DNA of 13,165 nucleotides from Chrysochromulina parva (Eukaryota > Haptophyta > Prymnesiales > Chrysochromulinaceae), in contig PJAB01001632.1 in assembly GCA_002887195.1 (NCBI GenBank), positions 1-13,165 on the forward strand, written 5' to 3'. Below are positions 7,017 through 13,165 of this stretch, piece after piece; position 1 is the stretch's first letter, and each line of letters starts with the position of its first letter. The translations under genes were made by a program, and so were the position numbers. Under the pieces are notes generated by a model, which searched no databases, was not told the DNA's origin, and was given only the letters and a program-made list of their open reading frames with translations.

Positions 7017-7630
7017 CGAGATTGATGAGCGCGGTGTGAGGGTGCGCCGCCGCGTAGGGTCAGCAACCCAGAGAGCGATCGATGTGAGCGTTGGAGTTTC
7101 AGAAAACTTGGTCAAACTTCTCGAAGGAGAAGCGAGTTCGAGATAGTTTGAGGTGAGAGTCGAGGATGACGCGCAGAGATGCGTATCTCGCTACCTAAAA
7201 ACGCCGATGGTTGCTCAATTTTCATCAACAGTTCCGTTCTATGGTCACTGTGCTCACTGGGTCTTCGTCCTTCTTCAGTATCTCAGAACTGGAGATCAAC
7301 TCAGATCTCACATGGTCGGGAGTTTTCTCGGAAATATCGCCTCAGACCCAACCCGACTTTCATTGTACAATATTTAGAAAAAATTATCCGCCCACGCACA
7401 CGGACGGTCCACATAGGGGTACGCAGGTATACATACAACGTAGTGGGTACGGAGTACCAGTACGGACGCCCCCCGCGGTCAATGCACGAACAATTGTGCA
7501 CGAACTGGTTGCGGGTTTGGGGTTTATCCAATTGACCCCGGTCAGAGACATTAAAGACATCGGATTTCTACTCTCTGTTCAAATTGCAATGTAGTGGCAG
7601 ACTCGCGCCCGCTGCAACCCACACCTCGAG
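7017..7630. other. Intergenic region: methyltransferase promoter and CinA-like 3' end
   Basis: About 610 bases, clearly richer in AT than the genes around it. It should carry the minus-strand promoter of the methyltransferase near its left part and the 3' end of the CinA-like transcript at its right. Visible small elements are a 10-base palindrome attgtacaat at 7362-7371 and a direct repeat gcacgaac at 7484-7491 and 7498-7505 flanking aattgt. Overlapping plus-strand frames of about 117 residues (from ATG 7241) have no recognisable content. No RNA gene is seen. Confidence 0.55.
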
Positions 7631-8413
7631 CTAGTCATCAGTCATGCTGTCGTTGAAGACACTGGGCCGTGCACCTTCTGCCCCATTTATTGGGCCCCCT
7701 TCGGCCCCTGAAGATGCCACAAAGCGATGGTGCAGCACCTCGGCTACCACAGCAGAGCCGAGACCCTGATCATCGTCGCCCTCTAGCCTCCAAAATGGTG
7801 TCGCGTCAGCTAGGACGCCACCGGGCATCGGAAGTTTGCACGCGTGCGCGATGGCGAGCAGCGCCACGCGGCTGACGACGGCATCCTCGAGAATGCGGCT
7901 GCGCGCGCCCTTGGCGAGCGTAAGCGCGAGCTCGTGGGTGCCCGTCGCCGTACGCACAGCGATGAAGGCCCGGTGTCGGCCGCGCTTCATCGGTTCACTG
8001 CGCAGCGCGGCCGTGCAACCCATTCCAACAATCGGCAGCCCTTGGGCTCCGCCTTCGCTCGCCGTCAGCTTGAGAGCTCTCTCAAAGGCGGCTGCCGCAA
8101 GATCGGACGCGACCTGAGGCGAGCAAAATTTGGCTGGTTCGTGGCCGAGCAGCTCGGCGAGGCTGTGCCGCGAGTACGGGACCTGTACATCGAGCACCGA
8201 GCGCGAAGCCCCTGCAGTTGCGAGTAGCCATGGCACGAGCTGCGTGCCGCCGCCGGTGACGAACGCGACAAGCTGCGGCGGCTGTGGCGCCTCGTACAGC
8301 GTGCGCACGAACGCGAGCGCGTCTGAGCTAGCCGGCAGGCCGGTTGTCACGCTCGCGCCGGCGGTGCTCGCCGCGCGCAGCAGCTGAAGCAAAGAAGCCC
8401 GACGAAGCACCAT
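7631..8413 (-). CDS. CinA C-terminal / PncC-like domain protein
   Basis: 260 residues, single exon. The start at 8413 is chosen because it has a strong context (GCGATGG) and the homologous region begins right after it; in-frame ATGs at 8536 and 8605 would add a tail without domain features. Key blocks: FVTGGGTQLVPWLL with GASRSVLDVQVPYSRHSLAELLG (about 51-90), comparable to the CinA CTGG…GAS…YS…LLG pattern, and GLPIVGMGCTAALRS with RGRHRAFIAVRTATG (about 125-158), comparable to its glycine loop and following strand. Bacterial members deamidate nicotinamide mononucleotide. In some eukaryotes, from memory, this domain precedes a nucleotidyltransferase-like domain, which is absent here. The Ser of the usual ESCTGG motif is not in place, so activity is uncertain. 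An acidic tail of about 25 residues ends the protein. Confidence 0.72.
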   Translation of the reverse strand: MVLRRASLLQLLRAASTAGASVTTGLPASSDALAFVRTLYEAPQPPQLVAFVTGGGTQLVPWLLATAGASRSVLDVQVPYSRHSLAELLGHEPAKFCSPQVASDLAAAAFERALKLTASEGGAQGLPIVGMGCTAALRSEPMKRGRHRAFIAVRTATGTHELALTLAKGARSRILEDAVVSRVALLAIAHACKLPMPGGVLADATPFWRLEGDDDQGLGSAVVAEVLHHRFVASSGAEGGPINGAEGARPSVFNDSMTDD

Positions 8414-9219
8414 CGCAGTGCCAGGTTGTCGTTTCCCGGTTTCCTCAGGTGTGAAGTTCAATGTGAAGGGGCCCTCAAAATGGGGCCCGTGCCCCCCCCC
8501 CCTCGCGAAAGAGAGGCCCAGTGCCCACAAGGTCATGGCTGCAGTAGGACATAGTAATGCATTTTTCGAGAAATCTCCAGGTTGCAGGTGTGAGGTGATT
8601 AACATGTGTGTGCATGCATTAATAATGACCACACTGAATCGTGAACGATGCTGTCCGTTTAGCGTGGTTTGCTTTTCGGTTTAGCGGTTCAGAACTTGCA
8701 TGTTGCAACTTCAGATCTGACCGGACGGAATGTTCGTCTTTTATACTACAACTTTTATTTTTCCTTTATCCTTATTCCTTTTGTTATCGTAACAAACTCG
8801 AAGGGTCGAACAATTTATTTAATTGTATTTTTCATGACAAGACGTCCAACGGTCACCCGCTCGACGCGGTTCCGACCCTCTTCCGCTGTGTCTATATAAA
8901 CCAGGCGGGACGTAATACAGCCGTCGTGCTCAATCCTCCACTGTCCGGCACCTCGATCGCGACGCCAAGTCGCCAAAACACGCAAAACACAGCGCACGCC
9001 GCGCAGACGCTGCGGCTCTCACAAATTCAACCTTTTCATTGTGGACTCGCCCGGCGGCGCGCTGCCAGTCGGGCCACGCCCCTCAGCCCTCACGTGGCAC
9101 ATGCACTTGAAACGGTGGCGCCGCCTGCGCGTTCGCTTTGGGCGGCTGCGGCACCATCGACCTCATCCCTGGACCCCTGATGCATGCCGTCGAACCGTCC
9201 CGTACGCTCGCACCACTGC
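8414..9219. other. Long intergenic region with an AT-rich tract and a TATA box
   Basis: 806 bases between the CinA-like start and the FAS1-gene stop, both minus strand. It contains a run of 11 C (8492-8502), an AT-rich pyrimidine tract on the plus strand (about 8735-8830) and a TATA box at 8893-8900. It must include the CinA-like promoter and the FAS1-gene 3' end. Open plus-strand frames here show no domain. Confidence 0.55.
8893..8900 (+). promoter_or_regulatory. TATA-box candidate
   Basis: tatataaa on the plus strand, in a transition from AT-rich to GC-rich sequence. Read on the minus strand it is tttatata followed by ga, also acceptable, which would place it about 480 bases before the CinA-like ATG. 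No supported plus-strand gene follows, so its direction is open. Confidence 0.45.
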
Positions 9220-10794
9220 CTACGAAAAGCCCGACGCCATCGCGCACAGGAGCGCTGCCGTGTCGGTCTCCTCGCCCCCCCCCTTGGCCGGCCTTGGCTC
9301 GAACGCGAGACGCGGCATGTTGAGCGCCTGCTCGTGCTGCGTCCCCTCTCCATCCTCTGAACGGCCCGAGTCGCCGCTGCACCCTGCGGCGGTGGCCTCC
9401 TCGCGCGCGGTGAGCGGCATCGGCCGGCCGCGCGAGCGAGCGTACTGCGTACGCCGATAGTTCTGCGACGCGAGGACGGCACGGGGTCAGCAAGGGGTCG
9501 ATCGGGGCGCAATGTCGATCGGTGGCTCCAAGGGAGGCGAGGCAGGCACAGGGCAGCGGCGAGGGTGCGGCACCTTCTCCTCAATAGGAAGCATGTGGAA
9601 GGAGTTGCGCACGACAAGCGGCGTGGCCATGTGCTGCCACGTCACGTACGACTGCGTCGCCGTGTTCCACACGGAGAAGAGCAGTCGGTATCGATTGTTG
9701 CCAATCTCAGCGTCTACACCGCGCCGCTTTGCGAGCGACGGTGGCTTGGTGAGCACGGTGATCTCAGTGAACGCGAGCCGCTGCTCGCCCTCGAGGGGCT
9801 TGATAGAGCGTGTATGGCCTCGCAGCCCGTCCGGGATCAGCGAGCCCGTCGCCGCGTGCAAAAGGCAGCCGTGGACCTCGTACTCGTTGCCTGCGAGCGC
9901 AACGGCAGGGTGGGGATGGGCGTGTGAACGTCGTTCACGCGGTCCGTGGGGACGACTTAGAGGTGGCCGGCGCGGCCGGTGGCAACGCAAAACGTGTGCG
10001 CCCGCGAGCGGAGGTGCCGGGCGAGCGGCGGCGCCGGGCTGGGCGTGCCGGGAGGCGGGGGCGGCGACGTTTGCTCAGAGGGGGAAAACGGGCGTTCGTG
10101 GGGGGGGGTGCGTACCGGTGTTGGAGTTGCCGCCGACAGTCGAGACGACGGGCGAAGGCTGCAGCGACTTTTTCCAGACCTGCTCTGTGTGAGAGTCGCG
10201 CACGAGCCAGAGTACCATCATGACCGAGGTGAGCTCCTGGATCATGCCGCCCTCAAAGGCGAGGTCGGTGCGCCCAAAGCATGCAGTTCCCACGCAGGTG
10301 TGGCTGTCCTCCTCGTACACGGCGTGCGTCTGGCCGGCAATGGCGACGGCGCACTCCTTGTCCTTGAGGCCCTCGAGGGTGAATGTCCCCGTGCACAGGT
10401 GCCCAAGCAGCAGCGATCGCACCAGCCGCACATCGGTACGCACTTCCTCAGGCACTTGCGCGAACGCATCGTCGGTAGGTGCGAGGATCGTCACCCCGGC
10501 CGCCGAGTATCGAAGCAGCTCCTCGCGCAGGCCCGCAAACGCGAGCGCATCGCAAAAGGCGACGAGGCCCAGGCTGCGCATGCGCTCCTCAGCCGCGTAT
10601 TGGGCTGGGGCCGCGGCATGAGCACCGTCTGTGAACTGTGAAATGTTCGGGTCGACCGGCGTGGACGGGCACTCGTCCTTGGCGGTAGCCACCTTGGCCG
10701 AGGTGAGTGACTCCACTTGTGACAACATGGGCAGCGTCGCTTGGCGCTTGGCCGAAGGCTCGTCCTCCGCATCGGGGTCGTGAAGTGCGGTCAT
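9220..10794 (-). CDS. FAS1-domain protein with C-terminal beta-rich domain (three exons)
   Basis: Exons are 10794-10116, 9890-9574 and 9462-9220, giving 412 residues. The start at 10794 is the first ATG in frame. Both junctions fit: ACCG|GTACGC to GCTCGCAG|GCAACG (phase 1) and GAGAAG|GTGCCG to GTCGCAG|AACTAT (phase 0); each joins frames that would otherwise stop soon after. A FAS1 fold spans about 74-196, with H1-like VTILAPTDDAFAQVP, LLLGHLCTGTF and H2-like GGMIQELTSVMM. Residues about 228-325 form a second module (IPDGLRGHTRSIKPLEG, LTKPPS, NNRYRLLFSVWN, MATPLVVRNSFHMLP) resembling the end of Rel/velvet-type beta domains; this is a weak resemblance only. The last exon is basic, then acidic and disordered. 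FAS1 proteins are usually secreted adhesion proteins, but here no signal peptide is seen and the N-terminus is polar with an SAKRQ patch, so a cytosolic or nuclear role is inferred. Confidence 0.75.
9463..9573 (-). other. Intron 2 of the FAS1-domain gene (111 bases)
   Basis: On the minus strand it begins GTGCCGCACC and ends CCTCGCGTCGCAG, phase 0, joining LPIEEK to NYRRTQY. Without splicing the frame ends at 9487 in a proline-rich stretch. This is slightly less sure than intron 1, because read-through also gives a plausible short tail. Confidence 0.6.
9891..10115 (-). other. Intron 1 of the FAS1-domain gene (225 bases)
   Basis: On the minus strand it begins GTACGCACC and ends GCGCTCGCAG. A run of nine C follows the donor closely (plus-strand G run at 10100-10108), and a TGA in the exon 1 frame lies at 10075-10077. 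Splicing is phase 1 and restores Gly-Asn-Glu-Tyr-Glu. Confidence 0.72.
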
Positions 10795-11081
10795 GAAGGT
10801 TGCTTTGTAGTGAAGAGGAGCTGGACCCGTTGAGGAGAGAAGGGGCTCCCCCAAAACCGTTCCCCCGTTTTTCTCATTGTGAAAATGGCGTGCCACTTAC
10901 CAAATTGAGGAGCGGTGGTCGTCGAAAGGAAGCAAGCGCAGATTGCTTGCTTGGTCGTCGCATTTTGGGCGGACCATTTCAGGGAGTTCTAGTGCGCCGC
11001 AATGTCTAAATTGCAAGTCAGTCTAGTTCCTACATTTCTACACAATCGTGCACTTCACTCTAAGAGACAGTGCACGAGTCT
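10795..11081. other. Intergenic region: FAS1-gene promoter and transporter 3' end
   Basis: 287 bases between two minus-strand genes. It holds the hairpin with flanking direct repeats at 10917-10960. No TATA box is obvious on the minus strand. Confidence 0.5.
10917..10960. repeat. Hairpin flanked by 8-base direct repeats
   Basis: The 8-base stem aagcaagc (10930-10937) pairs perfectly with gcttgctt (10945-10952) around a 7-base loop. ggtcgtcg occurs just before (10917-10924, five bases from the stem) and immediately after (10953-10960). It looks like a tiny inverted element with a target duplication, or a regulatory hairpin. Confidence 0.55.
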
Positions 11082-12464
11082 CTACACCGTAGTGCTATAG
11101 GTCGTGCCCGTCGCGTCAAGATTGGGCGGCGCAGCCGGCGCGGCGGATGGCGCCCCCCCGCTGATGCCCTCCGCCCACGACAGTGCCGAGTGCGACGTCG
11201 TCGACCGTTGTATACGGTACGTTGGCTGCTCGGGTGCCGCGCCGTAGAGCAACTTCGTCGACTCCGACGGAAGCCGCTCCACGCCCGAGCCTCCGCCAAG
11301 GCCGCCGCCAAGGCCGCCGCCGGTGCCGCCGCCGCCACCACCGCCGTGTTCGGCCACGGCTGCGGCGAAGCGCTGCCAGAAGCTCCATCCGCCGACGAGT
11401 CGGCGGGCCCTGCGCAGGCAGCCCATCAGCGCCGGACAGCACCGCTCGGCGTCCGCGCCAGTGCCGTCGAGGCGCGCCTCGATGCAGGCCATGTCGATTC
11501 CGCTGTTCGACATATCGAGGCACACGCGCTCGCCGTCACCGAAGATGCGAGTCGGCCACGCAGCGAGCAGCAAGAGCCCGACCATGATGGGCAGCACGCC
11601 CGTCGCGTAGAAGATGAACAATCGGTTGGCGCTCATGCCCGTATACTCGGAGAGCACTAGGGCCGACGAGAGGGCCGAGGTGAGCAGCGAGAACGCCTCG
11701 TAGGTGGTTACCAGCTGGAGCGCCGAGCCCGTGCGGAGCGCGTACGCGAGCAGCGCGAGCGAGACGAGGTGGATGGACACTGTCACGAGCAGCAGCCCTG
11801 CTGTGGACATGAGGACGCTGAGCGCGCAGCCCGTGTCGCGCGTGGTGCACTCGAGCAGCTCCATGGCGACCTTCGTGACCCACATGTTGCCCGAGCAGCT
11901 GCCTCCGAGCGCGGCCATCAGAACCGGCCGGAGTGACACGTCCAGCACCTGGCTGCCGCGCCGCGTGAGCAGCGCCCACGCCGAGAAGGAGAGCCAACCT
12001 CCGAGCCCCGCGTAGTACACGATTGCTGACGGCTGCAGCAGCAGATTCCAGTAGTCGGCCGCGCTGTAGTTGTACTGCAGGTGGTTGCCAAAGGCCACAG
12101 ACGCCGCCGAGCCCATCACGATTACGAGCACTCCACACGCGCGGCTCACAGTGAGCGTCTCATGCAGCAGGATCGTGGCACCGAGCACGTTGAACGAGAT
12201 GATGTAGCCTGACGATGCAGATAAGATCTGCTGTGAGGTGAAGATGTACGCGGTCGTGTCGAGAACCGGGTAGAACACCATTGAGAGCAGGCTGCCCATG
12301 GCGTACCACTTGACCGGATCACGGCTCATGGCGGCATACCGCCACATCAGCTTGCCCGATGCGGACAGGCCCGCGCCAAAGCCCTCGAGCAGCACGCCCA
12401 CCCACCACGAATTGTCGATGGTAGGGGTGAGGGTGAGGGCTCGCGGCGCCATGACGGCCGCCAT
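11082..12464 (-). CDS. NIPA-like (drug/metabolite transporter superfamily) membrane protein
   Basis: 460 residues, single exon, ATG at 12464 (a second in-frame ATG lies four codons later). Nine hydrophobic segments lie between about 18 and 305, as in NIPA magnesium transporters: WWVGVLLEGFGAGLSASGKLM; a second ending in TTAYIF; ILSASSGYIISFNVLGATILL with HETL after it; GVLVIVMGSAASVAFG; then five more ending in FYATGVLPIMVGLLLLAAW. The pattern helix, AYIFTSQQILSASSGYI, helix, E-x-L, GxxVIVMGS follows the NIPA/DMT fold. Family members move Mg2+ or other small solutes across membranes; the substrate here is not shown. A hydrophilic tail of about 150 residues (Gly-rich run near 375-395, then Ser/Thr/Pro-rich) is longer than usual and probably cytosolic. 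It diverges from the Skp1-like gene with only 144 bases between starts. Confidence 0.75.
   Translation of the reverse strand: MAAVMAPRALTLTPTIDNSWWVGVLLEGFGAGLSASGKLMWRYAAMSRDPVKWYAMGSLLSMVFYPVLDTTAYIFTSQQILSASSGYIISFNVLGATILLHETLTVSRACGVLVIVMGSAASVAFGNHLQYNYSAADYWNLLLQPSAIVYYAGLGGWLSFSAWALLTRRGSQVLDVSLRPVLMAALGGSCSGNMWVTKVAMELLECTTRDTGCALSVLMSTAGLLLVTVSIHLVSLALLAYALRTGSALQLVTTYEAFSLLTSALSSALVLSEYTGMSANRLFIFYATGVLPIMVGLLLLAAWPTRIFGDGERVCLDMSNSGIDMACIEARLDGTGADAERCCPALMGCLRRARRLVGGWSFWQRFAAAVAEHGGGGGGGTGGGLGGGLGGGSGVERLPSESTKLLYGAAPEQPTYRIQRSTTSHSALSWAEGISGGAPSAAPAAPPNLDATGTTYSTTV
11293..11345 (-). repeat. Glycine-encoding GGC minisatellite in the transporter tail
   Basis: Repeated gccgccgccaag-type units on the plus strand encode GGGG-T-GGGLGGGLGGG on the minus strand, in the cytosolic tail after the last helix. 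Confidence 0.75.
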
Positions 12465-12608
12465 GAGGGATTACCTGTTTTGTCAAGATCATTCCAAGAG
12501 AGCCAACCTGCATTAACACCTGGCAGATGTCGCGTGAGCGCGTGAAATTTGATGTTGACGTAAGACGTGATTCCGTTTGGAAACTATTTCCCTCGTAGCG
12601 ATCGAGAG
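12465..12608. promoter_or_regulatory. Short divergent (bidirectional) promoter region
   Basis: 144 bases separate the start codons of the minus-strand transporter and the plus-strand Skp1-like gene, so both promoters and 5' leaders must share it. It contains tgacgtaa at 12556-12563, matching the core of bZIP CRE/ATF-type sites, directly followed by gacgtga. No TATA box is visible. Confidence 0.55.
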
Positions 12609-12983
12609 ATGCGTGCGACGTCGGCCGAGGAGCAGGAGGAGGCACTCCCGGCAAAGAAGGCCAAACACGAGGAGCCAATACGCGTGCGAGCGCGAGACGG
12701 AGAGGTGGTCATGTTGTCGCGCGATGCAGCCCGACTCATGGGCACCTTGAAGGATCTGGTGGACCTCGCCACCTCCGAGGATGGCATCTATCCCATGCCC
12801 ACGATCATGGCCTCGACGCTTCAGATGGTGTGCAAGCTGAACGACCCAGACTACACGTGGCCGAGCTCTAACGAGCCTTCGCTCTACCAGCTCATCCAGT
12901 TCATCGAGGACGCCCTCTATCTCGACGCCCCCATCGCGCTCAAGCACTCAACGGCAAGCGCGCTCCTGAACTACGCGCGCTGA
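12609..12983 (+). CDS. Skp1/BTB-POZ-like protein, short or truncated
   Basis: 124 residues from ATG 12609, the first ATG in the frame. After a charged N-terminus with a nuclear-signal-like PAKKAK patch comes RVRARDGEVVMLSRDAARLM (about 25-44), like the Skp1 first strand and helix (dG…v…d…ak.S..i). Then IYPMPTIMASTLQMVCKL (about 60-77) matches the IPLPNV…IL..VI.y segment, and SLYQLIQFIEDALYLDAPIALKHSTASAL (about 91-119) matches its L..L..AAnYLdi..L..l....vA helices. Skp1 links F-box proteins to cullin ubiquitin ligases; BTB relatives dimerise or bind cullin-3. It lacks the C-terminal helices of Skp1 that contact the F-box, because the frame stops just after helix 5. See the open frame that follows. 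Confidence 0.62.
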   Translation: MRATSAEEQEEALPAKKAKHEEPIRVRARDGEVVMLSRDAARLMGTLKDLVDLATSEDGIYPMPTIMASTLQMVCKLNDPDYTWPSSNEPSLYQLIQFIEDALYLDAPIALKHSTASALLNYAR

Positions 12984-13165
12984 TCGGCGCGGGTGGTGAC
13001 TTTGGCAGCGCGGAGGAGTACGCGCCGCCGAACGCCGAGCCGGCTTTTGTACCGGAAGACGTTCTGGAGGCGCCGCAGCAGCCGGCCAGCTCCACGTTAC
13101 CGCCCGAGCCGCTGCAGCAGCCATCGTTCTCGGCGGACGCCATGGAGGCTGCTCTGGGCCTGGTG
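12984..13165 (+). other. Open frame continuing past the Skp1-like stop to the window end
   Basis: In the frame with codons at 12977, 12980 and so on, the bases read ALIGAGGDFGSAEEYAPPNA and on through an acidic, proline/glutamine-rich stretch, with no stop to 13165. The composition looks like coding sequence in a disordered tail. No ATG opens it, and it is offset by one base from the Skp1-like frame just inside a gcgcgc run (12975-12980). It may be the C-terminal part of the same gene (sequence error, frameshift or unseen intron), or 3' untranslated sequence. Confidence 0.35.

Noticed and set aside
7017..7115. Longer methyltransferase, CinA-like, FAS1 and Skp1-like proteins starting at upstream GTG or TTG codons
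   Set aside because: Eukaryotic genes rarely use these starts. In each case an in-frame ATG with a fitting context lies at or just before the recognisable homologous part.
7241..7594. 117-codon plus-strand frame in the spacer between the methyltransferase and CinA-like genes
   Set aside because: Composition shows no domain or gene-like bias, other frames overlap it equally open, and the region fits a promoter/3'-end spacer.
6072..8892. tRNA, snRNA or rRNA genes in the spacers
   Set aside because: I looked by eye for tRNA B-box sequence, the U6 ACAGAGA motif and rRNA cores on both strands and found none. The cgagttcgagat at about 7133 has no cloverleaf around it.
9101..9460. Plus-strand frame downstream of the TATA box starting MHLKRWRRLRVRF
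   Set aside because: It is Arg/Pro-rich and antisense to the supported third exon of the FAS1 gene; it is best explained as a shadow.
12954..13008. GC-AG intron to bridge the Skp1-like frame into the following open frame
   Set aside because: The acceptor leads into the wrong frame, giving an Arg/Gly-rich reading and not the acidic coding-like one.

Overview
The window is nuclear DNA of a GC-rich unicellular eukaryote, most likely an alga. The reasons are a nearly 6 kb repeat-loaded coding frame mixing LRR, SPRY and WD40 modules, one gene that only makes sense with two GT-AG introns, long AT-richer intergenic stretches with a TATA box, and no bacterial ribosome-binding sites or operons. The LRR loops of the 'LCG…EGIALL' type resemble those I recall from haptophyte proteins. 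That assignment is from memory and no search was run.

Layout. Positions 1-5882 (+) hold a giant scaffold protein, cut off at its 5' end by the window edge. Its order is LRR, a degenerate phosphagen (creatine/arginine) kinase, LRR, SPRY, LRR, a seven-bladed WD40 propeller and an acidic tail. A convergent spacer (5883-6341) separates it from a run of four minus-strand genes: an ICMT/PEMT-type membrane methyltransferase (6342-7016), a CinA-C/PncC-like protein (7631-8413), a three-exon gene for a FAS1-domain protein with a second beta-rich domain (9220-10794), and a NIPA-like nine-helix membrane transporter (11082-12464). A 144-base divergent spacer then leads to a short plus-strand Skp1/BTB-like gene (12609-12983). 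Beyond its stop another frame stays open to the window end.

The genes do not form an obvious pathway; each appears to be its own transcription unit. The most interesting items are: (1) the scaffold, which carries a whole phosphagen-kinase fold whose catalytic Glu pair and several ATP-binding Arg residues are replaced, so it looks like a pseudoenzyme used as an interaction module; (2) inside the same gene, an exact 42-base tandem duplication with GT…AG boundaries, which could be a young intron born by tandem duplication or a retained in-frame repeat; (3) the FAS1 gene, in which two splice junctions join three frames cleanly into a 412-residue protein with no signal peptide.
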